Below, piece after piece: positions 55,901 through 64,000 of a stretch of DNA of 64,000 nucleotides. Under the pieces are notes generated by a model that did not search any database, was not told where the DNA came from, and saw nothing but the letters and a program-made list of their open reading frames with translations. The translations under genes were made by a program, and so were the position numbers. The DNA comes from Hexactinellida sp. DTS-2022 (taxonomy: Eukaryota; Porifera; Hexactinellida): assembly GCA_028753945.1 (NCBI GenBank), contig JAPNXP010000010.1:4033042-4097041 (forward strand), read 5' to 3'. Numbering within the stretch: the first letter of the stretch is position 1; each line of letters opens with the position of its first letter.

Positions 55901-56320
55901 ACAGAAATGTCTCGCACAGATGAAGACTCTCGCCAATTTCAATGCATCATCTCTATGGAGAAACCTTCGCCATTCATCTTGTATTTCTTTGGACCAATGA
56001 TTCAACAATTCAAACACTGGAACGTAATCAGTGCCGTCGTAATTGGAGCAGCAGTTGGCTACACTACACCTATTTGGCATATTGCTAAGGAAAATGTACG
56101 TGTGGATGAATAAATTGGGAATTAGGAAGAAAATGTATGAAATATTGTAGGGATTCTAGGGAATACACTACAACAATGATGCTTATCCTATATTATACAT
56201 TGCATTTTATCGTAGTCAAATTAATTTCAAACATTATGGTTTATTTATAAAATAGACTTGAAGTAATCCATGGTGAGGTAAAATTCCTACCGTGAATAGG
56301 CTATAGTTACGTAGGCTGTG
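52930..56320 (-). mobile_element. P-like (THAP9-like) element with intact transposase (3391 bp)
   Basis: The direct repeat CTATTTATA lies outside both ends (52921-52929 and 56321-56329); P elements duplicate 8 bp, so one base is fortuitous. Inverted ends start CACAGCCTACTTAACTATAG and CACAGCCTACGTAACTATAG: 33 bp with one mismatch, then an inserted stretch, then CCATGGATTACTTCAAGTC in both. It lies within an older relative of its own superfamily. Confidence 0.94.
53147..56080 (-). CDS. P-element/THAP9-like transposase, complete 977 aa
   Basis: One open frame without introns. A THAP C2CH zinc finger fills residues 1-95: Cys5, Cys10, Cys55 and His58 (FICARHF), with Trp37. A middle region follows, then an RNase H-like catalytic domain. 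LLQLDEIHVRSDYTYKGGKI holds Asp359. ICTDDYQLNVSLFK holds Asp454. The block with the FDPVHIVKCIRNNW motif (about 490-503) corresponds to the inserted region of P/THAP9 proteins. QNDSLEKHFGVYRLMSG holds Glu707. A C-terminal zinc-like CSQCLSLL and CPSC pair and a basic tail (GGSKRKLQKLQ) end the protein. Human THAP9 is about 900 residues and Drosophila P transposase 751. Such enzymes bind element ends through the THAP finger and cut and reinsert the element. The start Met directly precedes the THAP Cys, as in the relatives. The frame is intact and all catalytic positions are present, so activity is possible but unproven. Confidence 0.95.
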   Translation of the reverse strand: MPNRCSVANCCSNYDGTDYVPVFELLNHWSKEIQDEWRRFLHRDDALKLARVFICARHFCDEDILLHFDIPQGDGTVKKVSRKPGLRKNAKPFNLPNCPSYLQGSSEHPERLNRGEIDIRHFHQALELSHADYKKENDSFSVSDIDEIELKYSTLNLSEKWIYIRSSQTTLHIFKKIQSGPLLIMSHQICINDTLHVRCFLDEVDIPTKITSITDIRQISQLTQELDTYQRDDIEIGINKAICSVRSTIEKLTACEEGKNFQGIFNQLQFILCQLENLKVSKNNRRYNVLTLVLSLKAQLISSGCYRYLQSLECLSLLHPSTLRRLYSNIGLDTNFIDYLKVASQDFNKFKKHVLLQLDEIHVRSDYTYKGGKIFGSSFVKTDSTNPENNNSSEFDPAKTVLAFQVTSLFTKWSEIVRLLPCCNAKSSDLLPIVRQVIIDIEKCDLKVIVICTDDYQLNVSLFKSLAGSTSLQLTCPNPSDPTRSIFLMFDPVHIVKCIRNNWINQKDTNTTFTFPSIDHYFSETFPYHLSNASFKDLRNIYKSEQYSNAKIAHKLTSKVVWPSVLERQSVPLALAVWDQSTYNAVLLYNEKNCISNQTYQFISLITRFWKMCNIHSPGKDIRLRDPDLKVFKLQDDRFVFFSKFVSWLQDWKTFSCSGRAGKLSSQTFTSLIHTCQVIPKIVNYLTSDDCGFSYVLTGFLQNDSLEKHFGVYRLMSGCNYNISVCQILESERRIKLSNILKIYRAQDSKFETSLKEFVGTFSCDMEPDNAATLPTDLSTYSSLLHQNFDFSPMTEIRQSLAFIAGYAIHGICKSKLYSKKFLSNATTSLCSQCLSLLTHDESFALECEESDLILIHLADRGGLKYPSDEVLNAVTALWKILYRIEQNSCLMRQFVASTSKTILIQLSISRIEFESFDFWRSNCPSCHTPFLFYLNKILSAASNCLLKNKVRNMNSKRSLEKYHGGSKRKLQKLQSE

Positions 56321-58141
56321 CTATTTATATATATATATATATATCCTCTACATTCTTGAAAGTGAGCGCAGGCTAAAGCTTTCTTCAATTTTAAAGTTAT
56401 TTCAGAAGGATACTTCTGGAGAAATGTCATTTAAAGAGTTTATTAAGACATTTACTTCGGAAGAAGAAGCGGTTGGAATACTCCGTTAGAAGATTTCTTG
56501 TCGCTGTTGGACAATTCTCATACCTTCCTGAAGTAGATGAAACTACTCTCCTAGAATTTTCATTTGTAGCTGGAGACGCTGTACATTCTACATACTCTAA
56601 ATACAAAGATAGGTGTGGGGAATGCTTTCTAGTTTAACCAAACAGAGAGATATTCATTTTGAAAATCAAGATAGTGTGAATCTACTCATTCAAATAACAG
56701 ATCGAGGAGGATTAAAGTATCCAGCAATGGAGGTTCTAGAATCGTGCATTCTCCTTTGGAAAATCTTTTCTGCGATTGAAGAGCAACCGATACTATTCAG
56801 CAAATTTGTTTCATCAATCCCTCGAAATTCTTTAGTGTCTCTCCTACTATCAATATAGAAGATACATCATATTTGACATAATTTTGAAGAAGTAATTTCG
56901 AATACTGTCTCAAGGTTAAATGGGATCTCTTGAAGAAAATACTTTGTACCATCTCTAATTGCATTCTGGCAAATAAAGTTCGCAAATTAAATTAACTCAA
57001 GGTACTCAAATCTTCAAAATGAACTTCTAATATTGAGGACATCAGATTGAAGAAATTTCATTCTTAAACAAAATAATTGTTTTAGTATGTGATTGAATGA
57101 ATGGCGGACACTTCGTCGACGGACATTTCGTCGACGTTCATTTCATCGAACGGACTTTGGGTATAAAGGACATCTATGTCTGTTATATATTAGCACCTTT
57201 AATTGTTTTGGTTTATTCAATTGTCTGTTATATTTTCACAAGTAATCGGAAACTTCATTGATTGACTTCCCAGCTTGACATACAATGACATTCATAATTG
57301 GTATGGTTTATGTTATCAATTGAGTGTTATATTTTTATGGTTGCATAAAACGAAAATCTGTATAAATGTTCATTTGCTAATGAATATGAAAATTTACGAA
57401 TGGCCGAATCACTTAGCATAGAAATTGTCAAAACCACGAAAGCGAAAAATAAGGCGTACCTACAAGGTTTTTTATACACTCTTAATAGAGTTAGCGCGGC
57501 AGGTACCCAATACTGGCTATGTGAAAAGCGTGGAAATTAATACAATATAGTTATTAAACCAACTGAAGTTAGTCAAATAGTTTCCAGTCATTCACATGGA
57601 CCTGATCCAGGACGTTCCCAAATGTTGAAAGCTTATCAGCCAATGAAAGATAGTGCATCAAACTCGGGTTGAGAAACCTCGATTGATTTTATCAAAAGGC
57701 ATTACCAAACTCGATGAAACTAGTATTATAGCGCTACCTAGACTCGATTCAGTAAAACGAATTCTACACAGACATAAGTGTTTATAATCTTTAGATGAAG
57801 ACATTAGTATTAACCAAGCATCAGCTGCAGAGATGATTTTACCTGACAAATACAGGATTACTCTAAAGGGTGAATTATTCTTAGTCTACGATTCTGGAAT
57901 TGGAGATTCAAACCGTATGTTAATTTTCAGTGTACCTAAAACGCTTTAATTACTGCAAGAATCTCAAAGTTGGTATGCAGATGGCACTTTCAAAGTTGTA
58001 CCTGAACAATTCTTCCAACTTTACACTATTCATGCCGAAAAGGTAGTACTATAATTCCATGCATATATGCACTATTGACTAACAAAACTTAAGCCACCTA
58101 TAAGAAACTATTCACAAAAATTCTTGAAATAAATCCTGAAT

Positions 58142-59775
58142 CATAGCATTCTATACTCTAAGGCAATGCCGCGATTAAATGGACTTGGACCATGGATGAA
58201 CTAGTATAATTATCGATTTTATTTAAATAATTACATTACATGCAACTATGCTAGTAATTTAGCGTAACTATGAGTTTATCAATCCACCACCAATTATAAA
58301 ACTATAGAATCACTTAAGAAGAATATATTTTTTATTCATATTCTCAAAACAAACACAAGTACGTATCAGAATATTAAATAGTATAGTATAATAACAAGAA
58401 CGAAGTATTCAAGCGTAGATTAATTGCTGAGCTAAGTGTCATCATAACAAATCCATCTTTAAGTGTTGGTAGTTAAGTGAAAGAGTAGTGCATCAGGATG
58501 TTACTTGAACTGGATACCTAAAAGTTAAAGAGAAAGAGAAACTAGGAACTCAATTAAGAAAAATCAATATAAAAGAATGAGTATTACTCATTTGTTTGTT
58601 GTTTTCATAATCTTTCCTTGGTCTTGGAATTCATTTGAACCAATGTTCACGTAAATTCAAATCCTTGGGGAAGTTGAAAGCGGTGATGAATTCTCCCTGG
58701 CCTTTATAATTTGATTTACAACCTGGAACAAGACAGCTCATAGAGATCGAATGATTTTCGATGCTTTAGAATATCTTCAATGTGGGTAGTATAGAATGAA
58801 ACAATGATTTAAAATATCTTATATGTGAATTGGATAGTATCGAATGAAACAATGATCACACTGTGTCAAACAGTAGCGGATCCAGGGGGGGATGGGGGGG
58901 ATGCATGATGCATCCCCCCCACCAGATTTTAAGACATATAATTTAGGTAAAAGTAATCAATAAACTCAATCAAAGCAGATGTTATTCGACCTTTGGTATT
59001 GTTCATACTTATATACCTATTATCACATGCGGTTATTGTCACTTTTCTGTAATTTGGCTATTATATTCGTAGATCTCGTAGACCCTCTACATTATATGCA
59101 CCTCACTTACTTTGACTGATTTTGGTAAATATCTTTTTAATTTATAACCGTTGTACCTTTATTTATTCTAGTCTTTCTCTATGAAACCTAAGAAGGTTTG
59201 TCTTGCAAATGATCAATTATCTCTGATCTCGTTTTATCCGAATTCTCAACCTCTATCCAATTCCCAAGTTTCCGATATTGTTGCCGCAGAAGTAATTTCA
59301 CATGTAGAAATTGACGTTTCTCATTCTTCTATGGCTATTGAGGATGGTGTATCTTGTTCTCACCCTGCAGGAACTTGGACGACACCTAGAGCTTATTGAA
59401 GGTTACATCGAACTCGAGATATCGATATTTGAGCCCATCTGAGTAAAAAAAATCCAGGGGGGATAAACCTCCTGAACGCCCCGAGTGATCGCTCGCTACG
59501 CTCGCTCTAGATCCTCCCCACCAGAAATTTATGGATCCGCCCCTGTTGTCGCCCTGGTTTTAAAAAAAGTATATTTACACATAAAATTAGTTTCTTGCCC
59601 AAGTTCAGTACAAGAATTCCCTAAGACTACCTATTATAGACTTCAGTTTATAGTACTTAATTAATTCTGGCGAAAAATTCAAATTTGAAACAATGTTTGG
59701 CAAGAATGTATAACTATACTAGTTCGTCCATGGTCCAAGTCCATTCAACCGCGGCGCGGCATATAGAATGCTATG
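58142..59775. mobile_element. TIR element nested in the MULE (1634 bp)
   Basis: Flanked by CCTGAAT on both sides (58135-58141 and 59776-59782). The ends start CATAGCATTCTATA and are inverted for about 75 bp, including TGGACTTGGACCATGGA. Excising it joins the MULE frame exactly. The CATAG ends recall the P-like copies, but no P-like coding is present and the duplication is 7 bp, so the superfamily is open. A hAT-type element is nested inside. Confidence 0.8.
58871..59545 (+). mobile_element. hAT-type deletion derivative (675 bp)
   Basis: The ends are CAGTAGCGGATCCAGG and the complement of CAGGGGCGGATCCATA. The C/G-rich subterminal regions match the CAGGGGCGGATCCAG group. A short frame (59181-59399) starting MKPKKVCLANDQLSLISFYP resembles in layout the N-terminus of the transposase at 36608, so this is probably an internally deleted hAT copy. 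The flanks show no clear duplication. Confidence 0.72.
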
Positions 59776-60631
59776 CCTGAATTGAACCCTTTTCTAATTA
59801 TGGTGGATTTTGAGAAGGCCTCCATTAATGCATTTGAAGAGAATTTCTTAGCGTAGTGTCCGGATATTTTTTCCACCAGTCACAAAATATTTATCGCAAG
59901 ATACAATCAGCTGGGCTTACTAACCAATATATTGAAGATCCAAATAAAAATGTCACCCAGTCTAGCATTTGTTCCCGAAGACATAGTTATTCAATCTTTT
60001 ACAACACTGATTGTAGAATTTCCAACAACTGCTATAGAAATTGCAGAATACTTTGAAGATACTTAAATTGGAAGAATATTGCCAAACAATACCAGAAAAA
60101 TTCCACCATTTCCATTAGGAATATGGAACCAATATACTCGAGTTTAATTTGCACGTCGCTCGAACCAATAATTCTGTAGAAGGGTGGCATAATGGTTTTC
60201 AACCTGGCATTAGTTGTGCTCACCCAAGTTTTCCAAGCTTTTGCATTTTTTACAGCTTTAGCAATCTTTGCAAGAAGCGAAGTTAGCCAAATGGGAGTCT
60301 GGTGATGTTATATCTCATTCTAAAGATTATATCGCCAGGAGCAAGCGTATCGTAGCAAATGTTACAGATTTTCAAAATATGGATATTTTACTTATCTGAA
60401 AGGAATTGCTCATAATTTTAACTTTTAATTATTTTGTTTCAATTATTGCTTTTCTGGTGTTATTATGCTCATTTATTTATTTCAGTAATTATTTTCTTTT
60501 CTTTTCTATTATTACTTACTTAATCATTGATTAAATGCTTATAGTTAAATTCTTATTCTAAATAATCCGTCAACAAAATGTCCGTTCGACGAAATGTCCA
60601 ATTGACGAAATGTCCGTCGGCGAAGTGTCCG

Positions 60632-61116
60632 TTTACCTATTGATTACATATGTTGTCTGTTTTAAGTGTCGTAGTTAATGATGAATACTAATCTGATTCA
60701 AAATTACTCATTATATGTACTATGCCATATACTTACCATCCATGGTCCAAAGTAGTTGCAAGTCCTGTATTACGAAGTTCCCGTTACAGCGGTTATACTA
60801 AGATAGCCTAAAATGCTGATTACAAATTTGCAATCTCGAGTGCTGACAATAAAATGTAACCGATAGTATTCATACATTATCTTTTTATAACATCTAAATG
60901 AATTACTGGATTGGTGATTTTATTTTGTTACGTATATTTCAAAATAATATCATTAATTATTATACCAAACTATAAATTAAAAAACAAAATTTAATAAAGC
61001 TCCACAAGGTTTAACCAGAAATCCAGCATAATTATTTGTCAAATAAATTTCAATGGCTTCAAAAATGAAATCATTTATTATAGCATTTTGTAACCTATCA
61101 CGACAATAGTATCTAT
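60632..61116. other. No gene recognised
   Basis: AT-rich spacer between the MULE and the last P-like copy. CCATGGTCCAAAGTAG at about 60750 resembles the CCATGG blocks inside other elements here. Confidence 0.35.
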
Positions 61117-64000
61117 CATAGCCTACTCAAATCAGGCCTCACAATAGAATGGGGATTTTGGACCAGGGATGCGGTCGAAGCCGGAATACCAAAATTTTGA
61201 AACCTATATTTTGGAATAAATTTGTTTGACCTGGTATTTGAAAACAACAAGGTTTTTACAAATTGGGTCATATTTTTTTACAAACTAGTTCATGACCGGA
61301 AACATCATTTTTAATTTTTGATATTTTAATTCACCCATGATATATAGCATTATATCCTGTTATAAAATCAAATTTTATTTTTTAATGAATATTCGTATAT
61401 TATATCTATCTTTTTTGCCCAGTCGATATTTTTCCCGATTTATACCAGATACTATTTAATTATTAAACACCAGCAGATGCCAACTAGTTGTTCGGCACCT
61501 GGTTGCAAAAGCAACTATAAATCTGAAGAAAGGATTACTCTTTTCAAGATGCCCCAGAAACCAGACCAAATCAGACAAGCTTGGGCTCGGGCACTCCGCA
61601 GAGATGATATAGATCAACTAAAGGCTGTATAAGTTTGCGTGAAGCATTTTCGGGATGAAGATATCGAGTACACACACAGGGTTCCCAATGGAGACGGTAT
61701 TTTTAGGGAAATTCCAAGAGTTAATCCCAAGCTGAAAGATGGTCTGTACCAGTTTTTCTACCAGGATGGTCCTCTTACTATTCTCAATCTGCAACAAAGC
61801 GGAGTCGCCTGTCTCTCGACTCTAAAGAAGATGAATTACTCAATCAAGCTTTGACACTTAGCTTGAAAACTGATACAGAAGAGAATGACAAGTTCAAGAT
61901 TACAAGTTTTCAGGATCTCCAAGATAAGTTATCATTTATTTCTATACCTAAAACTTGGTCATTATGGTACCCAGATGAACATAGCTTAATTTTTATGAGT
62001 CCTAATTTGGCGAATTCTCGTATCCTCGTTGATGTTTATCTGTTAGTAAAATTCGATCTTTCCATAAAGGCATTTTGTGATAATGAGACATTTCCACTTT
62101 CGTTAAGTTGCCTCAGTGATATTCGACATCTTGAGTCTGTTCTGAATGAACTGTATTTTTCGCGTCATCACTGTCAATCATCTAAGAAATCTGACTCAAC
62201 TACTGCGTCCCATGTATCTTCAGCGAAAGCTCACATCCAACAAGCCATCGATATTATGCATACCACTTCGTATTTAGAAACATCCGAGTCTCCATAACTT
62301 AATCGACTTCAATTCATTCAATGCCAGCTAGAAAATAGTCTTGTTCCCAAAATTCGACGTAGATACAACATACTCACTCAAATTCTCTCTCTCAAAACTC
62401 ATCTTATATCTCCTGCTTGTTATAAGTATCTCCAGCATATGTCTTGTCTATCCCTTCCTCACTTCAATACTTTGGAAAAACTGTATTCTTCCTTTGGGCT
62501 CGAAAACGAATTCTTTCCATTCCTTAGGCAAGCAAAGCATTCTTTTTCTATTGAACAAAAGAATGTTATTCTCCAAATGGATGAAATTCACATAAAACCC
62601 GATATATCATACAAGGGAGGCAAAATTATTGGTCCCAATATATGTCCTGATGATCCTACGAAAACTGTATTTGCTATCATGGTCTCGAGTCTTCAGAAAA
62701 AATGGTCCTGCATTGTTCGTTTATTGCCATGTGCATCTTTATCTGCAGAGAAGATATTTACCATTGTCAAATCTTGTATTCGAGATGTTGAGGCTTGTGG
62801 CTTATTAGTTGAGATCATTTCAACGGACAACTACCCACTTAACGTGAAACTCTTTAAGTTGTTCTCTCCTGTTGGTGATCTGGAAATTAAGGTACCCCAT
62901 CCTTGTGATAATAGTAGAGTCCTTTTTCTTACATTTGATTTCGTACACATATTAAAATCTATTCGTAACAATTGGTTGAACCTGAAATCTGACGCTAAAA
63001 GTTTCATCTTTCCTAATTTCGAAGATATTCGATCTGATTCTTGTTCTTTCCCTCTAAGATTGTGTTCAGCTTCTTTTCAAGATATCCGTACTCTCTATAA
63101 TTCTGAGAAGGAAAGCTTGGCCAAACTAGCTCCACGCTTGACATTGAAATCATGTTATCCTTCTAGTTTGGAACGTCAGAATGTGAAGTTAGTTTTAAAG
63201 GTTATTCATGAATCTACCATTGCTGCGTTAACTATTCAAAACGAGCAACGTTGTGCGTCATATAGAAATAACACTTGAGAATTCGTTGAAATTCTACTCT
63301 CATTATGGAAATCTTTTAATGTAAATGTCCCTTTTAAACATGTTCGTTTAAATGACCCACTATCTTGACCATTTTCTTTCAATGACGAGCGCTTTTCGTT
63401 ATTGTCTAAGATAATCTTTTGGTTAGAAGCTTGGCAATCGCTACCTGAGAAAGATGGGAAGTTAAGCAAACAAACTTTCACCAGCTTTAGACATGCCTGT
63501 CTTGTGCTACCTCAAATAACTAATCATCTAACAGGCAACTGTGGCTATTCTTACCTCTTAACGTATTTCTTGCAGACAGATCCTTTAGAGCACCATTTTG
63601 GACTATACCGTATGATGTCAGGTGCCAATTACCATGTTTCTTATCTTCAGATAATAGAAAGCGAACGTCGTCTGAAGGATTCTAGCATCTTAAAACTATT
63701 TTCAAGCCAGTCTGATTCTAGTAATTATTCAGTACAATAATTTATTCAGTCCTTTTCCTCTAAGGATAGCGCCTCATCGGGCAGTGAGATCAACCTTGAC
63801 ATTTTCTTAAATGAAATATCAGATTTATCGATTATTGATTGCGATATACCAACACTTCAATCTTTAGCTTTATTGCAGGATACTCCACACACCAATATTT
63901 GAAAAAATTGTACCATGTACCTTATGTCTGAATATGTTAACTATCGATAAAGATTTACTAGTTGATGAAGCATTCGTATCTCAGTATAAGCTCTTGGAAA
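61117..64000 (+). mobile_element. P-like element running off the window end
   Basis: It begins CATAGCCTACTCAAATCAGG, the terminus shared with other P-like copies, 360 bp before a THAP start codon. The right end lies beyond 64000. Confidence 0.85.
61477..64000 (+). pseudogene. P-like THAP transposase, intronless, several lesions, partial
   Basis: It starts MPTSCSAPGCKSNY (THAP Cys5 and Cys10) and ITLFKMPQKPDQIRQAW. A stop at 61630 falls just before VCVKHFRDEDIEY. There is no intron where the 42831 copy has one. A frameshift near 61850, a stop at 62297 and another shift lead to a 279-codon frame (62439-63278) with LQMDEIHIKPDISYKGGKII (first Asp), VEIISTDNYPLNVKLFK (second Asp) and FDFVHILKSIRNNWLN. 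After further stops, 63402-63740 holds LQTDPLEHHFGLYRMMSGAN (Glu). More decayed frame runs to the window edge. This copy is closest in sequence style to the 47885 copy. Confidence 0.9.

Larger units (their letters stand above)
52780..57000 (+). pseudogene. Decayed P-like transposase hosting an intact P-like element
   Basis: Before the insertion (52780-52929) the plus strand reads FAFLSNNVQKMDTW, then FGVYRQMS-type text in shifted frames. After it, from about 56345, it continues as ILESERRLKLSSILKLFQKD, SFKEFIKTFTSEEE and, from 56613, an open frame with ITDRGGLKYPAMEVLESCIL ending at 56858. This is the region from the Glu block to near the C-terminus of the family. The 3391-bp element at 52930-56320 is inserted between these parts in opposite orientation. 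Everything upstream of the Glu region is missing. Confidence 0.85.
57400..60420 (+). pseudogene. FLYWCH-type MULE transposase, split and decayed
   Basis: It starts MAESLSIEIVKTTKAKNKAY with a FLYWCH-like zinc finger (TQYWLCEKRGN ... SHSHGPDPG). After frame breaks comes the MULE core: GELFLVYDSGIGDSNRMLIF and SWYADGTFKVVPEQFFQLYT, whose DGTF Asp is catalytic. The frame reaches KILEINPE at 58140, where an element is inserted. It resumes at 59783 with PFLIMVDFEKASINAFEENF (second catalytic Asp), LAFVPEDIVIQSF and a YFEDTYIGR-type stretch. NNSVEGWHNGFQ (about 60163) and a YLKGIAHNF tail near 60400 follow. Several stops make it non-functional. Animal MULEs of this domain order are known. Confidence 0.88.
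57105..60631 (+). mobile_element. MULE transposon with CGGACATTTCGTCGA ends
   Basis: The left end CGGACACTTCGTCGACGGAC and right end (complement CGGACACTTCGCCGACGGAC) are inverted. GGACATTTCGTCGA motifs are repeated three times within each end. No clear 8-10-bp duplication was found. A MULE transposase is encoded on the plus strand and is split by the nested element at 58142-59775. Without it the transposon would be about 1.9 kb. Confidence 0.87.

Noticed and set aside
55907-56113. Plus-strand frame over the P-like transposase start
   Set aside because: Antisense shadow of the THAP domain.
57085-60650. Target duplication of the MULE
   Set aside because: The flanks GAATGAATGG and TTTACCTATT do not match.
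1-64000. tRNA or rRNA genes
   Set aside because: No convincing cloverleaf with A and B boxes, and no ribosomal signature, was noticed; a covariance-model scan would be decisive.

Overview
This is AT-rich eukaryotic DNA, almost certainly from an invertebrate animal; the species cannot be named from sequence alone. Intron signals (GT..AG) and animal-type transposon families (P/THAP, hAT, Tigger/pogo, MULE-FLYWCH, Transib/RAG1-like, Ty3/gypsy) support this, and I see no bacterial-type operons. The only probable host gene is the terminal exon of beta-ureidopropionase (UPB1) at 7365-7856. Nearly everything else is transposable-element DNA in several nested layers. Many insertions can be delimited to the base by target-site duplications (TSDs) and terminal inverted repeats (TIRs).

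Layout. 1-11.5 kb: small hAT and TA-type MITEs, two large foldback elements (4931-5531 and 8244-9974, the latter with two nested insertions) and the UPB1 exon. 11.5-14.6 kb: Ty3/gypsy pol remnant interrupted by a 2.04-kb Tigger/pogo element with a frameshifted DDE transposase. 16-20.7 kb: a broken hAT transposase whose halves flank a decayed Transib/RAG1-like transposase (17248-19325, minus). 21-22.5 kb: gypsy integrase remnant carrying a TA-type MITE that itself carries a hAT-like MITE. 25.2-32.7 kb: a hAT element of the zf-TTF/ZMYM1-like type, split by a 4977-bp P-like THAP element with about 330-bp terminal inverted repeats. 36.4-39.2 kb: a second, nearly intact hAT element. 39.4-57.0 kb and 61.1 kb to the end: a cluster of P-like (THAP9-like) elements. 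One of these, 52930-56320, keeps a complete 977-codon intronless ORF and sits inside a decayed relative. 57.1-60.6 kb: a FLYWCH-type MULE containing a TIR element that contains a hAT-type element.

How the parts relate: the genes are selfish transposases, each acting on its own TIRs; they do not form a pathway. Order of insertion can be read from nesting. The most notable items are the Transib/RAG1-like fossil, whose three catalytic acidic residues have almost the same spacing as in RAG1, and the potentially functional P-like element. Also notable are the coexistence of intron-containing and intronless P-like copies, and the empty insertion sites preserved in the opposite arm of a foldback element.
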